From assembly GCA_022647765.1 (NCBI GenBank), contig JALCLH010000004.1, positions 248,001-312,000 of the forward strand: a stretch of DNA of 64,000 nucleotides, written 5' to 3'. Within the stretch, counting starts at the first letter, position 1. Each line of letters starts with the position of its first letter. The position numbers were made by a program, and so were the translations under genes. This stretch comes from Acidipropionibacterium sp. (GTDB lineage Bacteria; Actinomycetota; Actinomycetes; Propionibacteriales; Propionibacteriaceae). Under the pieces are notes generated by a model, which saw only the letters and a list, made by a program, of their open reading frames with translations, ran no database searches and was not told where the DNA came from. Shown here piece after piece: positions 35,107 through 42,189 of the stretch.

Positions 35107-35631
35107 GTGAAGGAGTCGGGAAACAAGCCGCCGGATCATTGGGCTGAAGATCGACCGCCATCCGCTGAGGAGCGCAACGCGCTTGCCACCACCGACGAGT
35201 GGAAGGCGCGGCTTGTCAAGACTGGAGTGAACCTCAACGGTGCGACCCCGACGTGCGCAGAAGCAGTATTCATTGAGCGTATGACAAGAGCTGGGGAGCA
35301 CATCGAGTGGCTCCCCAAGGGGAAGCATGACGCCCACGGCTTCATCATGTCGTCGCTCGACTTCAAGTGGAATGGTGCGGACTGGGAGCTCAAGAGCCCC
35401 GGACCGACCAAACCACCGCGGGCCCTGGCGGGTCAGATCCGTAAGTGCCAGTGGAAGGCCAGGACCAACCACGGAATCACCAAGGACCATTTCATGATCG
35501 ATCTCGGCGACACACTAATCACAAGCGCCTGGCTGCGCGTCATCGCTGACTACAACCTCAGCGCCGATATCCCAATCCGTGAACTGTGGGTCCACTCAAG
35601 AGGCTCACTCCACAAGATCCAGATGAGATGA
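35107..35631 (+). CDS. Orphan CdiA-CT-like nuclease domain protein (putative RNase toxin)
   Basis: Free-standing protein of 174 aa. The segment HIEWLPKGKHDAHGFIMSSL, then WELKSPGPTKPP and HFMIDLG, matches the core pattern of CdiA C-terminal tRNase toxins and related phage and polymorphic-toxin domains: a hydrophobic strand ending in Leu-Pro, a W-E-L-K-S-P motif with probable catalytic Glu/Lys, then an I-D strand. No secretion signal, pretoxin domain or recognisable immunity gene is attached. The GTG start at 35107 follows the sigma-like gene by 32 bp. GC is lower toward the 3' end and a palindromic repeat begins 2 bp after the stop, consistent with horizontal gain. Nuclease function is inferred. 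Confidence 0.6.
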   Translation: MKESGNKPPDHWAEDRPPSAEERNALATTDEWKARLVKTGVNLNGATPTCAEAVFIERMTRAGEHIEWLPKGKHDAHGFIMSSLDFKWNGADWELKSPGPTKPPRALAGQIRKCQWKARTNHGITKDHFMIDLGDTLITSAWLRVIADYNLSADIPIRELWVHSRGSLHKIQMR

Positions 35632-35633
35632 AT

Positions 35634-35680
35634 GAACCGGGAAGTCGATCCTCCGATGCTCAGAGGGACCTCCCGGCTCA
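35634..35680. repeat. REP-like palindromic element, copy 1
   Basis: About 47 bp that fold as an outer stem (CCGGGA/TCCCGG) with an inner CCTC/GAGG stem. A copy differing by two substitutions and one short indel lies at 37454-37499. It is positioned directly after the putative nuclease stop, so it could also terminate transcription. Confidence 0.75.
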
Positions 35681-35764
35681 AGCACGATCATAGCAGGACC
35701 AGACCGACACCGGCCCGAAGACCGATGAGCCCGGGCGGACACGTCCCCCATAGGATGGGGCGCT

Positions 35765-36986
35765 GTGTTCTCGACCTATGCGGATGTCCTCCGTGCCCAT
35801 GGGGCCTGGCGATTCTCGATCCCCGGGTTCGTCATGCGCATGCCGATGTCTCTGGTCGGGATCGCGCTGATCCTGTCGATCCGTTCCGCGTACGGGAACT
35901 ACTCGCTGGCCGGCGCTGTCGGTGCCGCGAACATCCTCACCAGCTGCGTCTGCGCGCCCCTGCTGGCGCGGCTGGTGGACTCACATGGACAGCGGAAGGT
36001 GATGGCGCCCTCCCTGCTGGTGGCAGCCATGACGATCTTCGCGATCGCGATGGCGATCGTGCTGCGGGCGCCGATCTGGATCGTGTTCGCGCTCGCGGTC
36101 GTCTGCGGCGCGACCTGGGGCTCGCCGGGCTCGCTGGTGAGATCCCGATGGGCGAAGATCGTCGACTCTCCGAAGCAGTTGCAGACGGCCTATGCCCTGG
36201 AGTCGGCCTTCGACGAGTTCGCATTCATCATCGGGCCCGTCCTGTCGACTCTTCTGGGGACGGCGATCCATCCGGTTGCCGGGTTGGTGCTCGCCACCCT
36301 GTGCTTCGTGGTCGGCGGCCTCGGCTTCTTCTCCCAGACCTCCTCAGAGCCCGATCCGGCTCCGCGGACTACTGGCGAGAAGCGCCGATCCGTCCTCACC
36401 AATCCGGTCATCCTGGTGCTGATGGCCACCTACATCGGGATGGGGGCCCTGTTCGGCGCGAATGACGTCTCGGTCGTCGCCTTCACCCAGGAGCACGGCG
36501 CCGCCGGGATGGCGGGAATCCTGCTGGCGTTCTTCTCCCTGGGCTCCTTCCTGTCTGCGCTGGTGTACGGGTCGAGGAGCTGGAGTCAGCCGCTGTGGAA
36601 GCTCTTCGCGATCGGCGTGCTGCTGCTGGCGGTGGGCACGTCGACCTTCCTGCTGGCGCACAGCCTGGTGGCGCTGGGGATTGCGATGCTGCTCACCGGC
36701 GTCACCTGTGCGCCGACAATGACCAACGTCAACACGATCGTCGCGCGCGTCGTATCTCCCGCTCAGCTCACCGAGGGTCTCACCTGGACCATCACGGCGA
36801 TGAATGTCGGGGTCTCTATCGGGTCTCCGCTGGGTGGGACGGGCTCATCGACTCAGGTGGGCTCCCACGGCGGGCTTCCTGATCGTTGTGGGATCGGCCT
36901 GGGCGACTGTCGTGTTCATGCTGATCGGCCTGCGGCGTCTGCGCCGGGACACCAGCGAGGATGCCCCCGTGGTGACGCATGTGTGA
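35765..36986 (+). CDS. MFS transporter with two indels near the C-terminus
   Basis: Major facilitator of about 407 aa, 12 predicted helices. The N-terminal half has RLVDSHGQRKVM, a variant of the loop 2-3 motif G-x-x-x-D-R-x-G-R. Helices include LLVAAMTIFAIAMAIVL, GLVLATLCFVVGGLGFF and VALGIAMLLTGV. Near the C-terminus the frame changes twice: one base appears missing around 36833-36838, and one in the CCC run 36864-36866. Correction yields GLIDSGG then TAGFLIVVGSAWATVVFML and a stop at 36984-36986. The pattern resembles drug or sugar-efflux MFS proteins; the substrate is unknown. GTG start. Confidence 0.82.
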
Positions 36987-37057
36987 CGCCGTAGCGGCTT
37001 CGGAGGGCAGTGACCCTGTGAGCTGCGGTCGAGGGCCCGCGGCGTCAACTATGCCGT

Positions 37058-37378
37058 TCAGGCGGTCGCGAGCTCGCGAATCGTGGTGCCCTCATGTGCG
37101 ATACGAACCTCGAGGACGCCGGCGCGTGCCAAGCGCTGGAGAGTCTCCAGCGACGGGAGCACGTCACCCCGCTCCAAGCGGGCCACCTGTGGCTGCTTGA
37201 CGCCCAGCATCCGCCCGAACGCGGTCTGCGTGAGATCATGCTCGGCCCGGTAGGCAACGATCGCGACACTCACGGCGTCAGCCAGCGCCAACCTGTCAAC
37301 CTCGGCGGCATACGCCGGGTCAGTGTCATATCGCTGTTGCGACACCTCGTCATAGGTCTCCAGCTCGGACAGCCTCAT
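37058..37378 (-). CDS. XRE-family transcriptional regulator (antitoxin-like), no toxin partner
   Basis: DNA-binding protein of 106 aa. The C-terminal helix-turn-helix is LTQTAFGRMLGVKQPQVARLERG, preceded by the N-terminal MRLSELETYDEVSQQRY typical of HigA/antitoxin-like XRE proteins. The start at 37378 was chosen at the ATG before this conserved N-terminus; longer readings add unrelated residues. HigB-type toxins normally precede such genes, but no toxin frame is evident upstream or downstream. Confidence 0.82.
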   Translation of the reverse strand: MRLSELETYDEVSQQRYDTDPAYAAEVDRLALADAVSVAIVAYRAEHDLTQTAFGRMLGVKQPQVARLERGDVLPSLETLQRLARAGVLEVRIAHEGTTIRELATA

Positions 37379-37453
37379 AATGCCCACCCCTCCTCGCACC
37401 TCACTCGATCCCGCTAGCACCACCAGCACCATCACAAGACCAGAGGACCTGAA

Positions 37454-37499
37454 GAACCGGGAAGTAATCCTCCGATGCTCAGAGGGCCCTCCCGGCTCA
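37454..37499. repeat. REP-like palindromic element, copy 2
   Basis: Second copy of the element at 35634, in the same orientation, about 1.8 kb away and upstream of the XRE gene. The conserved core TCCTCCGATGCTCAGAGGG and flanking CCGGGA/TCCCGG stems are intact. Confidence 0.75.
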
Positions 37500-37554
37500 T
37501 CGCCCACTTTACCGCCTGGCACCATCGAAGTGCCGGGCGGCTACACTGATTGAT

Positions 37555-37702
37555 GAAGCGAGGTTCCCCCCGCACGAGTCGTGAAATAACCGGCCGTCAG
37601 AAAGCGCGGGATTGGGGCCTCGCTTCAATCACATTGGCGAGCCACTACGCTGGGTGGCGAGACGATGGGCCCTCGGACTGTCCGAGGATTACCCTCGTCT
37701 CG
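37555..37702. other. Highly structured non-coding segment
   Basis: Two nested dyads fall in about 150 bp. GAAGCGAGG (37555) pairs with CCTCGCTTC (37618-37626). CGAGACGA (37658-37665) pairs with TCGTCTCG (37695-37702) and encloses CCTCGGAC-T-GTCCGAGG. This could be a small RNA, a strong bidirectional terminator or a miniature mobile element. No known family is recognised. Confidence 0.45.
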
Positions 37703-37976
37703 TTTCATTCAAGACTGGTAGTAGGCCCTGCCGCTCAGCCATGACCTCGCGGTGAGCGTCTCGATAGGTCTTCCATGTCTCCGGCGGGCATGCCGCCTTG
37801 AAGGCCGGCAGTGCTCGCGAGTCGATGTTCGGTGCCAGGCCGGGCTTCACCATGTCGATCCAATCTTGGATCGTCGTACCGCCGTGCTCGATCGCTTGCG
37901 CGTCCCACTCTGCGCGAGACATTTCTGGCGATGGACGCGTCACCGCGTCTATCTCTTCTATTGTCCACCCAGCCAT
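37689..37976 (-). CDS. Hypothetical small acidic protein
   Basis: Possible protein of 95 aa starting MAGWTIEEIDAVTRPSPEMS, with a Trp/Asp-rich middle (SRAEWDAQAIEH, IQDWIDMVKP). It is not recognised. GAGGCGAG precedes the ATG. The stop lies inside a strong dyad at 37658-37702, which could act as its terminator. It overlaps the start-side neighbour by 19 bp. Composition looks coding, but no conserved motif supports it. Confidence 0.45.
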   Translation of the reverse strand: MAGWTIEEIDAVTRPSPEMSRAEWDAQAIEHGGTTIQDWIDMVKPGLAPNIDSRALPAFKAACPPETWKTYRDAHREVMAERQGLLPVLNETRRG

Positions 37977-38272
37977 CTCGCCTCGATCCATCGCACCCTG
38001 TGGCGTCTCATCGCATCGACGGCAGCATCCCAGCAAGGTAGGACAGGGAAGGTACGCAGATTGTGCGTGCCCCTGCCCTGCTCGCTGAAATCGGTGGTGT
38101 CGATGGCTCGCCGCTCCGCCTGGTCGGCTGCGAGGCAGGCCGCGTACAGGTCGGGCAGCTCACCGGCTGTGAAAATGGCTGGGTGTGCCGGTCGTGGTGT
38201 TGTTCCCATCGTTCGGGAACCACCTGGTGATGCTGTTCCGAGGGCCCTTGTCCCCTCACGTCCCCCCAACAT
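37958..38272 (-). CDS. Hypothetical small protein next to tRNA-Asn
   Basis: Open frame of up to 104 aa ending RWIEARWLGGQ. The segment FTAGELPDLYAACLAADQAERRAIDTTDF looks coding. Not recognised. The true start could be an internal ATG (MGTTPRPAHP). It is co-oriented with and overlaps the following small gene, so the two may form a transcript of an accessory element abutting the tRNA gene. Confidence 0.35.
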   Translation of the reverse strand: MLGGREGTRALGTASPGGSRTMGTTPRPAHPAIFTAGELPDLYAACLAADQAERRAIDTTDFSEQGRGTHNLRTFPVLPCWDAAVDAMRRHRVRWIEARWLGGQ

Positions 38273-38316
38273 CGGAAGATCGTGGCGTCAGGGCTTGCCG
38301 GAGCCACCCAAGTTGG

Positions 38317-38389
38317 CTCCCCCGACTGGACTCGAACCAGTAACCCTCTGATTAACAGTCAGATGCTCTGCCAATTGAGCTACAGGGGA
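38317..38389 (-). tRNA. tRNA-Asn (GTT)
   Basis: Cloverleaf of 73 nt on the minus strand. The acceptor stem is TCCCCTG/CGGGGGA. The D arm contains AGCTCAATTGGCAGAGC. The anticodon stem-loop is TCTGACTGTTAATCAGA, with anticodon GTT. The T arm is CTGGTTCGAGTCCAG. CCA is not encoded. A degenerate copy lies exactly 3000 bp to the right. Confidence 0.97.
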
Positions 38390-38695
38390 TCAGCGCCTTG
38401 ACGCGAGATGAGACTCTAGCAGCGTCGAGGTGACAGCGCAAAACAGAGGAAGGTGAACCGGGAGTGCGTGTCCCAACCGGGCCGCGGCCTTCCACCGCTT
38501 GGAGTTCCGGACAGCACTCCTGCGATGTCGAACAGCGAGGGCCTGCCTCACCGACGGGCGGCAACGGGAGGGCGGCGACCTGACCACGAGGAGCATGGCG
38601 AACTGTGCGCGGGTGACGACAGTGCTACTCCCTCACGATCGACATGAACGACTCCGGCACCACTGCCACATCGCTCATACGACGGCAACAACCTC
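38390..38695. other. Gap between tRNA-Asn and the IS-split small gene
   Basis: About 305 bp. Short frames exist, but none shows motifs or a good ribosome-binding site. The tRNA promoter should lie at its left edge. Nothing else is recognised. Confidence 0.5.
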
Positions 38696-38892
38696 TCACC
38701 GTTTGCGAGTAGGTTTCGGTGGAACCCGAATGAGGTCAGTGTCGATACCTTCCCTGCGGGGGACGAACCACCAACCTTGACGGGTGCGAGGATCGTAGTG
38801 GATCACCAGGTTGTGCGCATCAAGATAGGCTTTCACCGAGTCGAGGTTCTGTTGGCGAACTTGCGACACCTTACGACCGGCACGGATGTTAG

Positions 38893-40574
38893 CCTGGGTA
38901 TTTCATCGTTGAGTGCCCGGGCAATCGCCCAAAAGTAGATGAAAGTGCTCCTGACTTGGCAGGATAGGGCTTGTTGAGAGTCAGAATCCACCAAGATCAA
39001 GGAGCACCCTCAAGATGAAGACTACCGGCTCGTACCCCCGCCTCCACATCGACACCGCCAGCGTGCCTGCTGTCGGCCAGGCCGGCGGCATCCTGCTGAC
39101 CGAGACCATCCGCGCCTCCGGTCTCGACCGGGAGCTCTCGGCGGCCCTGTCCCGGTGGGCGAAACCCTTGGCCACCCACGATCCGGGAAAGATCGTCTGC
39201 GACCTGGCCCTGTCTTTGGCTCTGGGCGGGGACTGCCTGTCCGACCTGTCGGAGGTCCGCGCCGAACCCGGCCTCTACGGGCCGGTGGCCTCCGACCCCA
39301 CCGTCTCCCGACTCATCAGTCTGCTCGGTGACAACGCCGAGCGCGCGGAGAAGGCCATCGGCCGCGCCCGGAAGACTGCCCGGGCCCGCGTGTGGGCGCT
39401 GGCCGGTGATCATGCCCCGAACGCCGGGATCAGTGCGGCGGATCCTCTGATCATCGACGTGGACGCGACCCTGGTCACCGCCCACTCCGACAAGGAGCAG
39501 GCGGCCCCCACGTTCAAGAAGGGTTACGGGCACCATCCGTTGTGCGCGTTCATCGATCACGGCGCGGCCGGCTCCGGTGAGATGGCTGCGGTGATGTTGC
39601 GTCCGGGCAACGCCGGATCCAACACCGCCGCCGACCACACCACGGTGATCCGGGCGGCCCTGGACCAGGCCGGGGTGGGCTCGCGGCCAGGCCGTAAGGT
39701 CCTGGTCAGGATTGATGGGGCCGGGTGGACCCACGAGACGATGGACGAGTTGGTGCGCCGGCGGGTCTCCTACTCGGTGGGGTTCACGCTGCCGATGGAC
39801 ACACCGGAGTTGTACGAGAAGATCCCCGAAGAGGTGTGGACTCCGGCCTACACCAGCGACGGTGGGGTGCGTGAGGGGGCCGATGTGGCCCAGTATCACG
39901 GGGCTGCTGGACCTTTCGGGGTGGCCTGCGGGGATGCGGGTCATTGTGCGCCGGGAGTATCCCGATGCGGGGGCTGAGTTGCGGTTCGATGATGTGGACG
40001 GCTACCGCCTGACCGCGTTCGCCACGAATGCGACTCGTGGCCAGTTGCCGGATCTGGAGGTGCGGCACCGGCGGAGGGCCCGCTGTGAGGACCGGATTCG
40101 TAATGCGAAGGACACGGGGCTGGTGAACCTGCCGTTGTATGGGTTCGGGCCCAACCGTATCTGGTGCCAGATCGTGGCGATGGCCTGTGATCTGTTGGCG
40201 TGGATGGGACTGCTGGCCCACCCGCAGGAGGCGGTGCGCAGGTGGGAGCCGAAGAAGCTGCGGCACCGGCTGTTCTCGGTGCCGGCGACCATCGCCCGCA
40301 GTGGGCGCAGGGTGGTGCTGCACGTCTCGGATCGGCATCGCTGGGCGGCCACGGTCGTGGGGGCGGTGCTCGCGATGCGCGGGCTGCCGGGCCCGGCCGG
40401 CTAGGCCGCTGGCCTGGCTTCTGTTCGCCTTCGACCTGGAGACCCTCGGCCTGGACCGCCCGCCCTGCGCAGCGTGATGCGGCGGATCGTCATGCTCTTC
40501 TGGCAGAATCGGATACCGGACCGCCGGCACGGCCGTCGGGCAGCGACCGGCCCCCGAACGATGAAAGATCGAGG
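38893..40574 (+). mobile_element. IS1380-family insertion sequence (about 1.68 kb)
   Basis: The left end reads CCTGGGTATTTCATCGTT. The right end, read on the opposite strand, is CCTCGATCTTTCATCGTT. Ends beginning CCT and a length near 1.7 kb fit the IS1380 family. The flanks GTTAG and CTAAC are reverse complements of each other rather than a direct duplication. The element carries one transposase gene with a single-base disruption. Confidence 0.88.
39015..40404 (+). CDS. IS1380-family transposase, frameshifted
   Basis: DDE transposase of about 462 aa. The N-terminal part contains DLALSLALGGDCLSDLSEVR and the first catalytic region PLIIDVDATLVTAHSDKE, then VLVRIDGAGWTHE. The C-terminal part contains CEDRIRNAKDTGLVNLPLYGF, with the conserved Glu-Asp-Arg-Ile motif of the family. 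The frame switches near 39895: removing the T after GGCCCAG gives DVAQITGLLDL. As read, the protein is truncated at 39977. The ATG has AAGGAG upstream. Confidence 0.9.
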
Positions 40575-40719
40575 CTAACGGCGCAGTAAGGACGCAAATA
40601 ACGGTCAGAAACCTGTGCCCCTTACTGGCACGAGCACTAAACCGCATGGCCAGCAAGCACGGGCGAACCGGTAGGGTTCACGGAAGATAGCACACTACAC
40701 AACCGAACAGGAACCACCC

Positions 40720-41223
40720 ATGGCACAGCAGCCCTGGCAGAGGCCACCCCAGCAACCCATCTACCAGCAGCAACCGCCACCACAGCAACCCAAGAGGCAG
40801 CGCGGATGCCTTCGCTCTGTCCTCTGGGCTCTAGGTATTATCGTTGCTGTCATTATCGTCATAGAGGGCTGTGACGCTATGCTCAGTGGCTCGAACGATA
40901 GCTCCAGCACAACCTCAACTACCACCACTACGACATCAGCATCGGCGTCTAGCGCTGCCAAAGCGTCTAGCGCTGGAGTGTCAGACGCTATTCGCGAAGG
41001 AACCTTCATCGTTGGCAAGGACATCAAGGCTGGAACCTACAAGACTGACGTTCCTGAGACTAGCACAGGATGTTATTGGGAGCGTGCTAAAGATAGTACT
41101 GGCAATGGCAGTTCCACTATTGCAAACGATAACCTCAGCGCTGGAGCGCATGGTACCGTCACCATCAAGAACGGTGAGACGTTCAAGACTGACGATTGTG
41201 GAACCTGGACACTTCACTCGTAG
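40720..41223 (+). CDS. Membrane-anchored or secreted protein with Gln/Pro-rich N-terminus, unknown function
   Basis: Protein of 167 aa. A Gln/Pro-rich cytoplasmic segment of about 30 residues is followed by one hydrophobic helix (LWALGIIVAVIIVIEGC), a Ser/Thr-rich linker and a C-terminal domain of about 80 residues (IREGTFIVGKDIKAGTYKT, GCYWERAKD, CGTWTLHS). The two Cys of that domain could form a disulfide outside the cell. Similar C-terminal domains occur in secreted actinobacterial proteins of unknown role. GC content and codon choice (many AT-ending codons) are clearly lower than in the neighbours, indicating transfer. It lies between the IS1380 element and the degenerate tRNA. Confidence 0.75.
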   Translation: MAQQPWQRPPQQPIYQQQPPPQQPKRQRGCLRSVLWALGIIVAVIIVIEGCDAMLSGSNDSSSTTSTTTTTTSASASSAAKASSAGVSDAIREGTFIVGKDIKAGTYKTDVPETSTGCYWERAKDSTGNGSSTIANDNLSAGAHGTVTIKNGETFKTDDCGTWTLHS

Positions 41224-41244
41224 AAACGGCCTATAGAACGCAGA

Positions 41245-41300
41245 AAAGGACCCGAAGGGAAACCTCATACTAGAGGCAAGCCTTTGGGGTCTTCTTGTGC
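41245..41300 (+). terminator. Probable terminator of the low-GC secreted-protein gene
   Basis: AAAGGACCCGAAGGG and CCTTTGGGGTCTTCTT form an imperfect long stem about 25 bp after the stop, ending in a T-rich tract (CTTCTTGTGCTTTT). Confidence 0.6.
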
Positions 41301-41318
41301 TTTTAGATCTATGCCAGA

Positions 41319-41390
41319 TCCCCGACTGGACTTGACCCAGCAACCCTCTGATTAACAGTCACATGCACCGGTCAACCGGGGCTTGCGGGG
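41319..41390 (-). pseudogene. Degenerate tRNA-Asn copy
   Basis: It aligns along its length with the tRNA-Asn at 38317-38389. The anticodon loop (GACTGTTAATCAGA) and most of the T stem are kept. The T loop has changed from TTCGAGT to GTCAAGT, the anticodon stem has a mismatch, and the D arm is rearranged, so it should not fold as a working tRNA. The next eight bases (TCAGCGCC) also match the tRNA flank. The end abuts the stop codon of the following gene. Confidence 0.8.
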
Positions 41391-41939
41391 TCAGCGCCAC
41401 TCCTTCTTGAGTTCTGCGGTGCGCTCGAGCACCAGGCGCTCGGTCTCGGGGTCGGTGAGGTCGGCCTGCCCGTCGGCCATCGCGGTCCAGAGGATCTGAC
41501 CGTCGTCCAGACTGCCGAGTCGGCGTCGACCGGCGACCACGGCCGTGCCGCCCTGAGTCTCGATCGGTTCGCGCACCACGATGGACGCCATCACCCGATC
41601 GTTGAAGACCTCCGGAAGGTCACCGGCCCGGTCCAGCCTCACGTCGTCGGACTCGCCGTCGAGAAACGACCACCACAGGGTCGACGTCTCAGCCCGCCAG
41701 CCGCCCTTCACCACCTCGTGCCATGCCACCGCCTCGGAACTCCCGTCGCCCGCGACCAGAGCCAAGCCTTCATCAACTGCAACCGCGGTGACCGGCCCGC
41801 CATGCCGCTGCCCGGTACCCCATGCCAGGACGTGCGGATCGGCCACCCCGATCACTGCCGCCACCCCGGCGAGAATCTCCGAGTCGGGATCGCCGTCCCC
41901 GGAGACGGCACGGACGAGACGACGCCAGAGTTCAGCCAT
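41391..41939 (-). CDS. Conserved actinobacterial hypothetical protein
   Basis: Protein of 182 aa, soluble, with no signal peptide. Recognisable features are DPHVLAWGTGQRHGGPVTAVAVDEGLALV near the N-terminus and WWSFLDGESDDVRLDR in the middle. The pattern of short beta-strands and Trp residues resembles small actinobacterial proteins of unknown role; no catalytic motif is visible. The stop codon abuts the degenerate tRNA, so it marks the right edge of the accessory segment. Confidence 0.7.
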   Translation of the reverse strand: MAELWRRLVRAVSGDGDPDSEILAGVAAVIGVADPHVLAWGTGQRHGGPVTAVAVDEGLALVAGDGSSEAVAWHEVVKGGWRAETSTLWWSFLDGESDDVRLDRAGDLPEVFNDRVMASIVVREPIETQGGTAVVAGRRRLGSLDDGQILWTAMADGQADLTDPETERLVLERTAELKKEWR

Positions 41940-42189
41940 AGGCCCATTCTCCCCCGGCGGAACGGTTCGCGGCCAGAACCGTGCACCGTGCTGGATGACT
42001 TGGTCCGGGAGGCCAGTTGTCGTGAGCGATGTCGGTGCCCGTCAACACCCTGGCATGCACCAACATCTATCCGCTCGTGCACGGATGTCGGGGCTGCTGA
42101 GAAAACATCCAGAAATTAGTGGTCCGGATCGGGTGTGTGGGGCCTGATTGTTGCCGAAAACTGTCGGTGCCGCCTGCTTGACTTGGTTC

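Larger units (their letters stand above)
38696..40647 (-). pseudogene. Small gene split by an IS1380-family element
   Basis: The N-terminal piece (40647-40575) reads MRFSARASKGHRFLTVICVL. The C-terminal piece (38892-38696) contains RAGRKVSQVRQQNLDSVKAY and WWFVPRREGID and ends PPKPTRKR. Joining the pieces at the insertion point keeps one frame (90 codons, 89 aa) through the sequence LTAPLANIRAG. The joined target is the palindrome GTTAGCTAAC. The protein is basic and unrecognised; it could be a phage or mobile-element accessory protein. The start codon lacks a clear ribosome-binding site, so its status as a gene is moderately supported. Confidence 0.5.

Noticed and set aside
39015-40404. Programmed frameshift in the IS1380 transposase
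   Set aside because: The family normally encodes transposase in one frame, and the switch point has no slippery heptamer; an indel is simpler.
38390-41318. Complete prophage or integrative element
   Set aside because: No integrase, replication, packaging or conjugation gene is visible; only an insertion sequence and small genes are present.
41319-41390. Second functional tRNA-Asn
   Set aside because: The T loop, D arm and anticodon stem carry changes that should prevent folding.
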